Notes: generated from the sequence alone by a model not told the origin. A DNA stretch of 25,863 nucleotides from a virus (IMGVR_UViG_3300001450_000244:1-25863); one strand, 5' to 3'. Counted from the first letter of the stretch, positions 1 through 6,371 are shown. Translations and numbers: made by a program.

Positions 1-7
1 AGCCCGA

Positions 8-314
8 TAGGATTATATTCCTACGATAGGATTTAATTCCTATGCAGACATAATAGGATTCTATTCCTATGTGATGGGATTTAATTCCTATGTAGCATTC
101 ATGGGATTATATTCCTACTATAGGATTATATTCCTATATCTGCCGTTTAGGAATCTATTCAGTAGTCTTAGGAATAACTGCCTAATATACAGGCAACTAG
201 GAATACAGTCCTATATATAGGCATATATGTGTTGTCAAGCCTTATTCCTAGCCATCTTATCCTATTCATAGGAACTATATCCTATAGCCCAATGATTATA
301 GGATTATATCCCTA
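8..314. repeat. Array of 16-bp dyads in a ~47-bp higher-order repeat
   Basis: At least ten copies of an imperfect 16-bp dyad with consensus TRGGATTnnATTCCTA lie at 8-23, 27-42, 54-69, 75-90, 102-117, 121-136, 169-184, 198-213, 269-284 and 299-314. A degenerate copy starts at 148 and a further one lies at 422-437. Centre-to-centre spacing in the left part alternates 19, 27, 21, 27, 19, 27, 21 and 29 bp, so dyads come in pairs and the pairs repeat every 46-50 bp. The first copies are the cleanest and they decay to the right. Such an array normally means many sites for one dimeric DNA-binding protein: a replication initiator, a partition protein or a repressor. Which of these applies cannot be told from sequence. 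The array may continue left of the window. Confidence 0.85.
223..238 (-). promoter_or_regulatory. Possible leftward promoter in direct repeat, copy 1
   Basis: The 16-bp word ATATATGTGTTGTCAA is repeated exactly at 396-411. Read on the minus strand it begins with TTGACA, a perfect -35 box. For this copy the minus strand continues into an AT stretch (TATATATAGG), giving possible -10 hexamers at spacings of 15 to 17. It would drive transcription leftward, out of the window. No leftward gene is visible inside the window to confirm it. Confidence 0.4.
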
Positions 315-395
315 AGTCTAGGAATGCATGTGATATGCCTAGGACTGTGTATGACATCGTAGGAATGCTCGCTTTGTACCCCCGAAAACCTAGGA

Positions 396-411
396 ATATA
401 TGTGTTGTCAA
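396..411 (-). repeat. Direct repeat, copy 2, with minus-strand TTGACA
   Basis: Exact second copy of the 16-bp word at 223-238, 173 bp to the right. It also carries TTGACA on the minus strand but has a poorer match to a -10 box at the right distance. It may be a second leftward promoter element or simply a protein-binding site shared by the two positions. Confidence 0.45.
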
Positions 412-502
412 CCCCTAATGTAAGGATTCATATCCTAATTGCACATTGGAATCATTCTAATATACGCCATAAGCCTATGAAATCATTGAATAAATTATTA
501 TA

Positions 503-532
503 TTGACACCAGTCAGGCATATTTGGTATATT
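503..532 (+). promoter_or_regulatory. Strong rightward sigma70-like promoter
   Basis: A perfect TTGACA (503-508) is followed after 18 bp by TATATT (527-532). Transcription would start near 539 and run into the first gene through a leader of about 115 nt. This argues against starting the first protein at the TTG of the -35 box, which is in frame. It is the natural early promoter for the rightward gene block and would be read by host RNA polymerase. Confidence 0.7.
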
Positions 533-585
533 TTGGGCATGAGAAATCCGTTAAAAAACGCTTTTAAGACTACATTCCTATCGCA

Positions 586-597
586 GGATTGCAATCC
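586..597. promoter_or_regulatory. 12-bp perfect palindrome in leader
   Basis: GGATTGCAATCC is a perfect palindrome about 50 nt downstream of the predicted start of transcription. Its GGATT half resembles the half-site of the upstream dyad array, and ATTCCTA lies just left of it (574-580). It may be an outlying operator of the same protein. Confidence 0.35.
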
Positions 598-623
598 AAC
601 CGGCGTGGGTTCTCATAATTTGG

Positions 624-639
624 AAATAACTGGTTATTT
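624..639. promoter_or_regulatory. Operator-like dyad AAATAACTGGTTATTT, copy 1
   Basis: The 16-bp sequence is AAATAAC, a 2-bp centre, then GTTATTT: a perfect inverted repeat. The identical 16 bp recurs at 1376-1391. This copy lies in the leader of the first gene, ending 16 bp before its ATG. A 2-nt loop makes it a better DNA operator than an RNA hairpin. Confidence 0.6.
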
Positions 640-655
640 GAAAGGCGACAAAACT

Positions 656-1273
656 ATGGAAAACAAAGAAAAATTCGATGTAAGCAGGAAATCCACAATG
701 GATACCGAAAACATTGTCAATATTATGAAATCTGCAGAATACGAAAATTCTGTTCGCGACGTGTCTATATCAGTTAAAATGGAAGAAATGTATAAAGACG
801 ACGAAACAAAGGCGAAAGGCTTGACGGTGAACGCTACTGACTTGACGCTTAAGTCATATCAGAAAGCCTTCACTGAATATGGGTATCGTCCATCAGAAGT
901 GTGGCAAGGCGTATGCTCTACGCGGCGTTGGCCGTTCCAGACATGGGATAACGTCAAAGGCGCGGTAGTAAAACATAAAGCGCCTGACGAACTATCAGAT
1001 ATTGAGAAAAAACGCCTTAACAGCGCCAGTGCAACCAAGTCTCTGATTGTAAAGGCTATGATTGAAATGCCGGAGACTTGGGTTACGCTGGAAAGCATGA
1101 AGGAACTGAAAGCAGCCATAGCGCCAGCACCAAAAACCAAGGCTGAAAAGGCTTGGAAAGCGTGGAACGATCTATCTGATCAAGAACGTGACGACATGCT
1201 TCAGTCAATCGTTGATAAGCGCGGCTTAATGACTTCGGAAATTGTTGGTCCTCAACTAGCCAAAGCCGCCTAA
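656..1273 (+). CDS. Unrecognised 205-residue protein, first gene of rightward block
   Basis: I do not recognise this protein. The ATG at 656 is chosen because AAAGGCGA (641-648) precedes it and because the longer in-frame TTG start at 503 falls in the promoter. The product is charged and looks mostly helical. A tryptophan-containing middle (about residues 66-90) is followed by an Ala/Lys/Pro linker (APAPKTKAEKAWKAW) and an acidic-basic tail. No catalytic motif or obvious helix-turn-helix can be named. Its base composition is clearly more GC-rich than the genes downstream, with GCG, GCC and CGC codons that are uncommon elsewhere, so it may have a different origin. Identical palindromes sit just before it and before the next gene, so an autoregulator is one possibility. 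That is inference only. Confidence 0.75.
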   Translation: MENKEKFDVSRKSTMDTENIVNIMKSAEYENSVRDVSISVKMEEMYKDDETKAKGLTVNATDLTLKSYQKAFTEYGYRPSEVWQGVCSTRRWPFQTWDNVKGAVVKHKAPDELSDIEKKRLNSASATKSLIVKAMIEMPETWVTLESMKELKAAIAPAPKTKAEKAWKAWNDLSDQERDDMLQSIVDKRGLMTSEIVGPQLAKAA

Positions 1274-1280
1274 CCGGCGC

Positions 1281-1354
1281 CCACGCCTAGCCAACGCCAA
1301 AGGCTTTGACGACCCTTTAAATAGGGTTGCCAAGGTCTTTGCGCGTGCTCGTGG
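1281..1354 (+). terminator. Large imperfect RNA hairpin after first gene
   Basis: The arm 1294-1316 pairs with 1323-1346 around a TTAAAT loop. The top of the stem is ACCCT/AGGGT, and the rest pairs with about three G-U wobbles, one A-C mismatch and one bulged base. Outside this, AGC (1289-1291) pairs with GCT (1347-1349) and CCACG (1281-1285) with CGTGG (1350-1354). It is followed by a U-rich but interrupted tract. It could end transcription from the first promoter or be an attenuator or structured RNA. The pairing is seen in the sequence; the role is inferred. Confidence 0.55.
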
Positions 1355-1375
1355 TTCTTTCTATCTATATTTTAC

Positions 1376-1396
1376 AAATAACTGGTTATTTATAAT
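1376..1396 (+). promoter_or_regulatory. Operator-like dyad copy 2 abutting a TATAAT box
   Basis: The second exact copy of AAATAACTGGTTATTT (1376-1391) runs into a perfect TATAAT (1391-1396). The best -35 candidate is TTTACA (1371-1376), at 14 bp, which is short of the usual 17. If used, this promoter would serve the 1441 gene onward, and a protein on the dyad would block it. The -35 weakness keeps confidence moderate. Confidence 0.5.
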
Positions 1397-1418
1397 TTTT
1401 TATTTTATTTTTATCTAT

Positions 1419-1442
1419 AGGACAATAGGACAATAGGACAAT
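1419..1442 (+). repeat. Three tandem AGGACAAT units ending in a start codon
   Basis: AGGACAAT is repeated three times without interruption (1419-1426, 1427-1434, 1435-1442). The last unit's AT is the beginning of the ATG at 1441. Each unit carries an AGGA Shine-Dalgarno-like core, so the gene has three stacked candidate ribosome sites; the middle one has the best spacing. The same 8-mer recurs inside the gene at 1495-1502 and 1575-1582. Confidence 0.7.
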
Positions 1443-1782
1443 GGCAAAACGACGAAAGCGCAACAAGAATAAAAAGAATAATAATAGTAGTAGTAGGACA
1501 ATTGCGGAAGCATTCACTAACAAGTCGTTAGAGTTCTTTGTAACAGGTCAAGTTGTAGTCCAGAAGGAACGGATAGGACAATGGGACTATGACGGCATAG
1601 GCTACAATGCAAGCGATATTAAGGGTAATACCTTGATCCATGCATTGTCAATGTCAGCTGTTCAAGCATTCTTCAATCAAATAGACTGGAAAAGTGTTCT
1701 AGGCTCAAGTAAATTTGAGATAGACCAACGAACGATCTATCCACGATCACCTGCTAATTACCCTAGATGGTCAGGATTTTAA
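1441..1782 (+). CDS. Small protein with very basic N-terminus
   Basis: I do not recognise this 113-residue protein. The first 19 residues are a Lys/Arg/Asn/Ser run (MAKRRKRNKNKKNNN then serines), the kind of tail that binds nucleic acid nonspecifically or the ribosome. The rest looks like a small folded domain ending in an aromatic segment (NYPRWSGF). The Asn/Ser part is encoded by AAT and AGT triplet repeats (about 1469-1495), which are prone to slippage. The start is set by the stacked AGGACAAT units. It is the first gene after the second palindrome and its TATAAT box, so it is probably the head of the early operon. Confidence 0.7.
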   Translation: MAKRRKRNKNKKNNNSSSRTIAEAFTNKSLEFFVTGQVVVQKERIGQWDYDGIGYNASDIKGNTLIHALSMSAVQAFFNQIDWKSVLGSSKFEIDQRTIYPRSPANYPRWSGF

Positions 1783-1800
1783 TAATGAAAGGTTGTAAAC

Positions 1801-2115
1801 ATGAGTAGAAAATGCTGTAGGTGCGATGCACCAGATAACTTGATGTACGCTGCTGAACCAGACGACTACTTCTGCATGTCCTGCTACTATGAGGAATTCT
1901 ATAGAGTATCCTTCAATCAAGGATTTGACGCAGCAGATCAGGAAATTGAAGCTGGTGAAATATATGATTTAGATTTAGCAATCTATATGTTTGATGTTAA
2001 CCCAGCGACCAACGCTTTCCAGTATGGTTTTCTGGAAGCGTTAAAACATCGAAAGAAAGAACAAGCTTTTTTTAAACTGAAGCAAGACATTAAGAAAGTT
2101 AATGACGATGAATAA
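1801..2115 (+). CDS. Small zinc-ribbon-like protein
   Basis: The 104-residue product begins with two CxxC pairs (CCRC near residue 5 and CMSC near residue 26), the spacing of a small zinc ribbon. An acidic helical region follows (FNQGFDAADQEIEAGE). It ends with a Lys-rich segment, FFKLKQDIKKVNDDE, that closely matches part of the 6376 gene product at both protein and DNA level. The start at 1801 follows AAAGG. The last eight bases overlap the next small gene. A DNA- or RNA-polymerase-binding role is common for such phage mini ribbons but is not shown here. Confidence 0.75.
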   Translation: MSRKCCRCDAPDNLMYAAEPDDYFCMSCYYEEFYRVSFNQGFDAADQEIEAGEIYDLDLAIYMFDVNPATNAFQYGFLEALKHRKKEQAFFKLKQDIKKVNDDE

Positions 2116-2272
2116 TAAAAGAATTAAAGAGGGTGACTTGATCACCCAAAACGGCATATCTTATATAGTAGAACGAGACGAAGAAGGCACACTATGGGGT
2201 GTGTCTAATAATGCAGAGCATGAAATCGAGCTAAGTGAAAACTTTGTCCCTGATGCTCTATTTTCTATATGA
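2108..2272 (+). CDS. 54-residue hypothetical protein
   Basis: An ATG at 2108 overlaps the previous stop by eight bases and opens a 54-codon frame ending TGA at 2270-2272. It fills what would otherwise be a gap, and it keeps the overlap style of its neighbours. The sequence (KEGDLITQNGISYIVERDEEG) alternates polar and hydrophobic residues as in a small beta-barrel. I do not recognise a family. Length alone makes it less certain than its neighbours. Confidence 0.6.
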   Translation: MNNKRIKEGDLITQNGISYIVERDEEGTLWGVSNNAEHEIELSENFVPDALFSI

Positions 2273-2287
2273 TAAAGGAAAATGACG

Positions 2288-2608
2288 ATGAACTTACTTG
2301 CAGAAACAATTAAAACTCTTGAAAACAATAAAGGGTTGTCATTATCCGACGTTAGCTTTGTAATGCTGAAAGGAAAGTTAATATGCTTTTCAGATTTTAT
2401 AGAGTTAGCGTCCAGAACGGACTATGACAACGGTTATGGTTCTAATCAAATACATGGAAGTTTAATTATTGTAGGACAAGATTGGTGGCTAACTAGAGAA
2501 CAATACGACGGGTCTGAATGGTGGAGATTTAACTCAATGCCTACCGCTGGATTTCCCGATACTCAAAAACTTACATCATTGAAAGAGGACAACTCATGGA
2601 CGACATGA
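2288..2608 (+). CDS. Hypothetical protein
   Basis: This is a 106-residue protein of unknown function. ATG 2288 is preferred over the in-frame ATG at 2282 because AAAGGA (2275-2280) then has normal spacing. The sequence is rich in aromatics (WWLTREQYDGSEWWRF) and looks like a compact alpha/beta domain, with no catalytic motif I can name. Its 3' end overlaps the next gene by 13 bases. Confidence 0.7.
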   Translation: MNLLAETIKTLENNKGLSLSDVSFVMLKGKLICFSDFIELASRTDYDNGYGSNQIHGSLIIVGQDWWLTREQYDGSEWWRFNSMPTAGFPDTQKLTSLKEDNSWTT

Positions 2609-2814
2609 CTATTATTATTAGTTACAAACCTGTCTTTATATTTGCGAAAGGTGAGACACAAAGAAATTCTCAAGCCTTCGCTACGTATCAAGAGGCTTGG
2701 GACAGCGCCGAATCACGATTTCAGCGATGGTCTATGCCTACTGGATATTATGTAGAAGAATCTACAGAGCCTGTGAACTTTCAATATAAAGATGGAGTGG
2801 ATAAAATATTATGA
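2596..2814 (+). CDS. Hypothetical protein
   Basis: This 72-residue unrecognised protein has a good ribosome site, AGAGGA, six bases before ATG 2596. It overlaps both neighbours: 13 bases at its start and an ATGA coupling at its end. The N-terminal strand-like segment (IIISYKPVFIFAKGE) and following helix suggest a small alpha/beta fold. Nothing indicates a function. Confidence 0.7.
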   Translation: MDDMTIIISYKPVFIFAKGETQRNSQAFATYQEAWDSAESRFQRWSMPTGYYVEESTEPVNFQYKDGVDKIL

Positions 2815-3152
2815 ATAAAGATACAAAAGAAAAATGGGTAGCAGCGTTGAGAAGCGGTGAGTACCGCCAGTGTCAAGGAGAATTGAAGGACTCCATCGGC
2901 GCACATTGCTGCCTAGGCGTGCTTTTAGAAACACAGGGTTGGAAGCAGACCACGTCTTATAAAGCTAAAAGCATTTTCTCAAACTATGTGTCACCTAAAG
3001 GTGTCATTAACATGGAAGAAAATGAATTAGACGAAGAAACATCTGACCGTTTCGGTCTAAATAGACAGCAACAAGTTAAGCTAATGAAGCTTAACGACGA
3101 TACAGGTTGGAGTTTCAACTTAATAGCTAGATGGATAGAGAATCATCTGTGA
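2811..3152 (+). CDS. Conserved phage protein of unknown function
   Basis: The 113-residue product has the layout of a widespread phage hypothetical family: KWVAALRSGEYRQ at the start, a HCCLGVL motif near residue 33, and a C-terminal LNDDTGWSFNLIARWIE segment. I recognise the pattern from many tailed phages but know of no assigned function. Start ATG 2811 overlaps the previous stop (ATGA). The neighbouring Cys pair in CCLG could be structural or bind metal. Confidence 0.75.
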   Translation: MNKDTKEKWVAALRSGEYRQCQGELKDSIGAHCCLGVLLETQGWKQTTSYKAKSIFSNYVSPKGVINMEENELDEETSDRFGLNRQQQVKLMKLNDDTGWSFNLIARWIENHL

Positions 3153-3153
3153 T

Positions 3154-3300
3154 ATGAGTAATAAATGTAAGCGATGCATGCATAAACAGGCATCCATCAT
3201 CGACAACAACATAGCTATCTGTGCTACTTGTTGGCTTGAGATGTATGGTGATGAAGATAAGAAAGAAAGTAGTAGTAATAATGAAGATGACCCCAGATAA
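3154..3300 (+). CDS. 48-residue mini zinc ribbon
   Basis: An ATG one base after the previous stop opens a 48-codon frame ending TAA at 3298-3300. The product carries CKRC near residue 5 and CATC near residue 23, a two-CxxC zinc-ribbon arrangement, followed by an acidic, Ser/Asn tail. The four ordered cysteines support it as a real gene despite its length. Function is unknown. Confidence 0.6.
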   Translation: MSNKCKRCMHKQASIIDNNIAICATCWLEMYGDEDKKESSSNNEDDPR

Positions 3301-3472
3301 TAATAATGATGACTATGCAAAAAGACGATACAAAGTATTTCAACGTCATAAGGAACAACTAGGTCGTTATGCAATGTCTTGGCATGAATTTAAAATTTCA
3401 TACAATAAAAAGATTAAAGAAAATTCAGCTAATATATCTCAGAGAACAAAACTAATAAACATATTGGACTAA
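3287..3472 (+). CDS. Small basic hypothetical protein
   Basis: This 61-residue frame overlaps the end of the mini zinc ribbon in another frame. I place the start at ATG 3287; ATG 3281 is equally possible, and a TTG at 3221 would add an unlikely Val/Lys-rich stretch. The product is polar and basic (YAKRRYKVFQRHKEQLGRY) and probably helical. No clear ribosome site is seen, so expression and start are uncertain. Confidence 0.5.
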   Translation: MTPDNNNDDYAKRRYKVFQRHKEQLGRYAMSWHEFKISYNKKIKENSANISQRTKLINILD

Positions 3473-3476
3473 TGAA

Positions 3477-4112
3477 ATGGCAATACGTGGTACATACCCA
3501 GCAGTACATATCTCTACAATGTCAGGGAAACTTGACAATTTTAAAGCTATAAGTACAAATACTATAACCAATGATTTTTGCAATCAACAGAATGCTTTGA
3601 ACAATCAAAGCAAAATTTGTACTCACTGTTACAGTCATACAATGCTAAAGAGCTATCGTAAGAACATGGCTCCAGCACTACAACGTAACAGTGATAGACT
3701 GTCAAGTAAGCCTCTCACTAGTGAAGAGATACCTAATATACTGGAAAGGGTATTCAGATTTAGTGCTCATGGTGAGCTTATAAATGACATTCATTTCAAT
3801 AACTTAATGCTGATAGCTGAATCAAATCCTGAAACAGTGTTCAGTCTGTGGTCTAAACGTAAGGATATTATAACCAAAGTATTGAACAAACGTCCTAAAC
3901 CTGTGAATCTAATACTGATTTACTCAAATCCCACTATTTCCAATGTACTTAAATCACCGCCCCTTTACTTTGATAAAACATTCAATAATGTGTTAGAGGA
4001 TGAACATGTAGAAATACAAAACTGCACTGGACAACAGTGTAAAAACTGTCTAAAGTGTTATACTCTTAATAACGGTATTACAACTATAGTAGAAAAAGTT
4101 AAGAAATACTAG
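3477..4112 (+). CDS. GP88-like cysteine-rich phage protein
   Basis: The 211-residue protein has CTHCYSH near residue 48, then SYRKNMAPALQRNSDRLS, and a C-terminal cysteine cluster CTGQQCKNCLKC. This order resembles the phage gene-product-88 group, whose members have a CxxCY motif near the N-terminus and a Cys-rich tail. The cysteines suggest a metal or iron-sulfur site, and some relatives are discussed as radical-SAM-like, but I cannot see a CxxxCxxC triad. The match is by memory of the pattern, so the family call is tentative. Function unknown. Confidence 0.5.
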   Translation: MAIRGTYPAVHISTMSGKLDNFKAISTNTITNDFCNQQNALNNQSKICTHCYSHTMLKSYRKNMAPALQRNSDRLSSKPLTSEEIPNILERVFRFSAHGELINDIHFNNLMLIAESNPETVFSLWSKRKDIITKVLNKRPKPVNLILIYSNPTISNVLKSPPLYFDKTFNNVLEDEHVEIQNCTGQQCKNCLKCYTLNNGITTIVEKVKKY

Positions 4113-4132
4113 CTTAAAATAAAGGACAGACT

Positions 4133-4339
4133 ATGACAGCACTACCAGCGCGTATGACTGTAAATCTACATAATGTAGAAGCAGTTGAACTAGAACAAAG
4201 CTCATTCAATAATGAAAGGACAGAAGGAACTACATACATACTATCAATAAAAATTAAACTTAAAGGAAGTAAGCATTATACTGAAAATGTAACCATGTTC
4301 TCTGACGAACAAATAACTATCACCAACAAGGAAGACTAA
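4133..4339 (+). CDS. Hypothetical beta-rich protein
   Basis: This 68-residue protein has a good ribosome site, AAAGGA, six bases before ATG 4133. Alternating polar and hydrophobic residues suggest a small beta-sheet fold. I do not recognise it. It sits four bases before the DUF932-type gene and is probably co-translated with it. Confidence 0.65.
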   Translation: MTALPARMTVNLHNVEAVELEQSSFNNERTEGTTYILSIKIKLKGSKHYTENVTMFSDEQITITNKED

Positions 4340-4343
4340 AGCT

Positions 4344-5261
4344 ATGACTTATGATTATCTAGACCAAATGACATCCGTTGATCGTCCCGTATTCTTTGAC
4401 GTTGAGAAACTAAACGTACAATCAGGCGGTGGACTATTCGATGCACCTGATAAACGAATGCTAGTACGTCACACTGAAGACTTCGGAAGGCGTGAGTATA
4501 TGTCAATCGTAAACAAGACATATGAAGTTGTCCTGAATTCTGATATCCTATTGCCCTTTCAAAAGCAATTGGTAAACCATTTTGATCCTTCAGTTTTAGA
4601 GGACATGGAGATAAAGGATCATGTCTTAAAGAACGGTGCAGTTTGTTACAGTGAGTATATCTTACCTAGAGTATCACGCCCTATTGAAACTAAGACAGGA
4701 CATAGGACTGATCTAGGATTAAGGTGGATCATGAAGAATTCCTTTAATGGAAGTTCATCTGTAGTTTTATACGGCGGGTTGATCGATTTCTTCTGTACAA
4801 ATGGTATGATTACAGGTAAATTCGACGTTATGAAACAGCGTCACACTAAGAACTTTGAAGTTGAAGGATTCTATCGTGCCTTTGAAGATACTGTACACAA
4901 ACATACATTAGTTATGGATAAGTATCAGGAGTATGCTGATAAGAAAGTTACGTCAGCTGTAAATGTTAACTTGTTATTCAAGAAGCTAGTTACACCAGCT
5001 GTAGATGCAGAGGTAAAATCGAAACGCACTAACACCTTGTCAGATCGACTGTTTGTTCAGTACGCTGAAGAAGCTGCTGTGAGAGGACATAACGTATTCT
5101 CTGTGTTGTCAGCCCTTACTAACTATGCCTCACATGGAGAGCAGGACGGTCGCTTTAAAGTACAGAAGCGTGCTGATGAGAGTGCCTTGTTCAAACGTCA
5201 AGAGCAGGTCGCGAAATGGACTAACTCCCGTGTATGGGAAGACTACTTAGAGGTTGCATAA
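4344..5261 (+). CDS. DUF932-type phage/plasmid protein
   Basis: The 305-residue product fits the DUF932 family of phage and plasmid proteins. The marker region is NSFNGSSSVVLYGGLIDFFC with TNGMITG following (near residues 132-157) and then RHTKNF. Members occur in many phages and mobile elements, but no biochemical role is established. An AAGGAAGA precedes the ATG. Length is normal for the family. Its position in the early block suggests a role at takeover or in DNA metabolism; this is inference. Confidence 0.75.
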   Translation: MTYDYLDQMTSVDRPVFFDVEKLNVQSGGGLFDAPDKRMLVRHTEDFGRREYMSIVNKTYEVVLNSDILLPFQKQLVNHFDPSVLEDMEIKDHVLKNGAVCYSEYILPRVSRPIETKTGHRTDLGLRWIMKNSFNGSSSVVLYGGLIDFFCTNGMITGKFDVMKQRHTKNFEVEGFYRAFEDTVHKHTLVMDKYQEYADKKVTSAVNVNLLFKKLVTPAVDAEVKSKRTNTLSDRLFVQYAEEAAVRGHNVFSVLSALTNYASHGEQDGRFKVQKRADESALFKRQEQVAKWTNSRVWEDYLEVA

Positions 5262-5262
5262 T

Positions 5263-5460
5263 ATGACTAAGAGTAAGATTAACTATAACTATAAGGAACA
5301 TGCGGACATACCGCCGTTCATGCAAAGCTATCTTCTCGATGTATCAGGCGCTCCAACGATTGAGAGTATTCATGTAGATGATCTTAACACATTCCTTAAC
5401 GGATTGGATTGGTTTGATTACCTTGAAGATGAAGGTTTAAAATACTACGATGAGGATTGA
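5263..5460 (+). CDS. Small acidic hypothetical protein
   Basis: ATG 5263 is preferred over an in-frame TTG at 5254 because AGAGG (5249-5253) lies nine bases upstream. The 65-residue product ends in a strongly acidic tail (DWFDYLEDEGLKYYDED). Acidic phage mini proteins sometimes mimic DNA or bind host enzymes, but nothing here proves that. Family unknown. Confidence 0.65.
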   Translation: MTKSKINYNYKEHADIPPFMQSYLLDVSGAPTIESIHVDDLNTFLNGLDWFDYLEDEGLKYYDED

Positions 5461-5462
5461 TA

Positions 5463-5678
5463 ATGATTGAACTTAGTAAATACTATAGTGATAAAAATGA
5501 GAAGACAGTGGTAGTTTGTGTGTCCGCAACAGATTACTATCTTAAGTACTACGAGAAAAATGGTAGATGTTTTCACACGGAATCTTTTCCGGGTCGTAGT
5601 GTATATTATGTAGAAGATGCTGCAGAAAATTGGGCATTAGGTATAAAAAATGATCCAGTAAAGGACGTATGTCCATGA
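5463..5678 (+). CDS. Hypothetical protein
   Basis: This 71-residue protein starts at ATG 5463, seven bases after GAGG; the in-frame TTG at 5457 is less likely. It has strand-like segments (KTVVVCVSATDYYLKYYEKNG) and no recognisable motif. Its last four bases overlap the deaminase start. Confidence 0.65.
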   Translation: MIELSKYYSDKNEKTVVVCVSATDYYLKYYEKNGRCFHTESFPGRSVYYVEDAAENWALGIKNDPVKDVCP

Positions 5679-6064
5679 ACCTAGAGAAACAAGTAAGGTT
5701 TCTTACAACGACTGCAAGAGACATAGTAATACCTGTCAAGTCCTCAAGGATTGCAGCTGGTATATACTATAAGAATGAGTTGTTAGGTCTGGGTGTAAAC
5801 TCATATAAGACACACCCTTTCCAAGCTAGGTATGGTAAGCATGAACATGCGATTTACTTACACGCAGAGATTGCAGCCATACATAATGCACTTAAAAGTA
5901 TGGATGATTTATCTCGAAAGTGTACTTTAATTGTAGTTAGAGTAACTAGAGATGGTAAATTAGCCCTTGCTAAGCCTTGTATAGGATGTTATAGATGTAT
6001 AGTTGAGTTTAATATAAGCAAGGTATATTACTCAACAAATGAACATACAATAATGGAGTTGTAG
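5675..6064 (+). CDS. Cytidine/dCMP deaminase-like zinc enzyme
   Basis: The 129-residue protein carries both parts of the deaminase zinc site: HAE (residues 63-65, in LHAEIAAIHNAL) and PCxxC (residues 101-105, in KPCIGCYRC). His63 and the two cysteines would bind zinc, and Glu65 would be the proton shuttle. It is short for phage dCMP deaminases and lacks an obvious extra zinc site, so substrate is uncertain: dCMP, deoxycytidine or a nucleic acid. With ThyX two genes downstream, making dUMP for thymidylate synthesis is the simplest role. Start 5675 is preferred over ATG 5669 from spacing to AAAGGA (5660-5665). Confidence 0.75.
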   Translation: MNLEKQVRFLTTTARDIVIPVKSSRIAAGIYYKNELLGLGVNSYKTHPFQARYGKHEHAIYLHAEIAAIHNALKSMDDLSRKCTLIVVRVTRDGKLALAKPCIGCYRCIVEFNISKVYYSTNEHTIMEL

Positions 6065-6071
6065 AAAAGTT

Positions 6072-6371
6072 ATGCTTATAGAAACAAGGAGTCAGTACTC
6101 AATAAATTTTCAGAATGAAGGGAATGATATTAATGTTGTGATATCTCCAGAATCTTCTGAACCTGTAGAAAAACTAATGAATATAAGTTTACTTAACTTA
6201 TTCTTAGGTAGTAAGAATGACTATAGGAGTCCAGATAGGACTAAAGAACTTTTATTTGCATTGGATAGCATATGTAATGTACTTGAAGATAAGATACGTG
6301 ATGCTGAATATAAAGAACTTATGAGGAAGGATCACCTTAATAAAGTTCTTTCTGATAGCACTAGTTTTTAG
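6072..6371 (+). CDS. Hypothetical protein
   Basis: This 99-residue protein is not recognised. The N-terminal half is beta-like and polar. The C-terminal half is charged and helical (NVLEDKIRDAEYKELMRKDHL). No ribosome site is evident, so translation may be coupled to the deaminase gene seven bases upstream. Confidence 0.6.
   Translation: MLIETRSQYSINFQNEGNDINVVISPESSEPVEKLMNISLLNLFLGSKNDYRSPDRTKELLFALDSICNVLEDKIRDAEYKELMRKDHLNKVLSDSTSF

Noticed and set aside
8-314. CRISPR-like array
   Set aside because: Units are 16-bp dyads with 3-15 bp gaps, themselves degenerate; there are no 25-40 bp repeats with unique spacers and no cas genes.
503-655. N-terminal extension of the first gene from TTG 503
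   Set aside because: The TTG is the first half of a TTGACA -35 box; the -10 box and likely transcription start lie after it, and a ribosome site precedes ATG 656.
859-1140. Minus-strand open frame opposite the first gene
   Set aside because: No ribosome site, hydrophobic low-complexity translation, and it is antisense to a gene with normal start signals.
2066-2080. Slippery T7 run as a programmed frameshift
   Set aside because: A -1 shift after TTT TTT gives TAA at once, and no downstream frame is joined. The run is better explained by the shared FFKLKQ coding segment.
3531-3570. Internal promoter in the GP88-like gene (TTGACA near 3533)
   Set aside because: No good -10 hexamer at 16-18 bp; TTGACA-like words recur in coding sequence here because of codon use.
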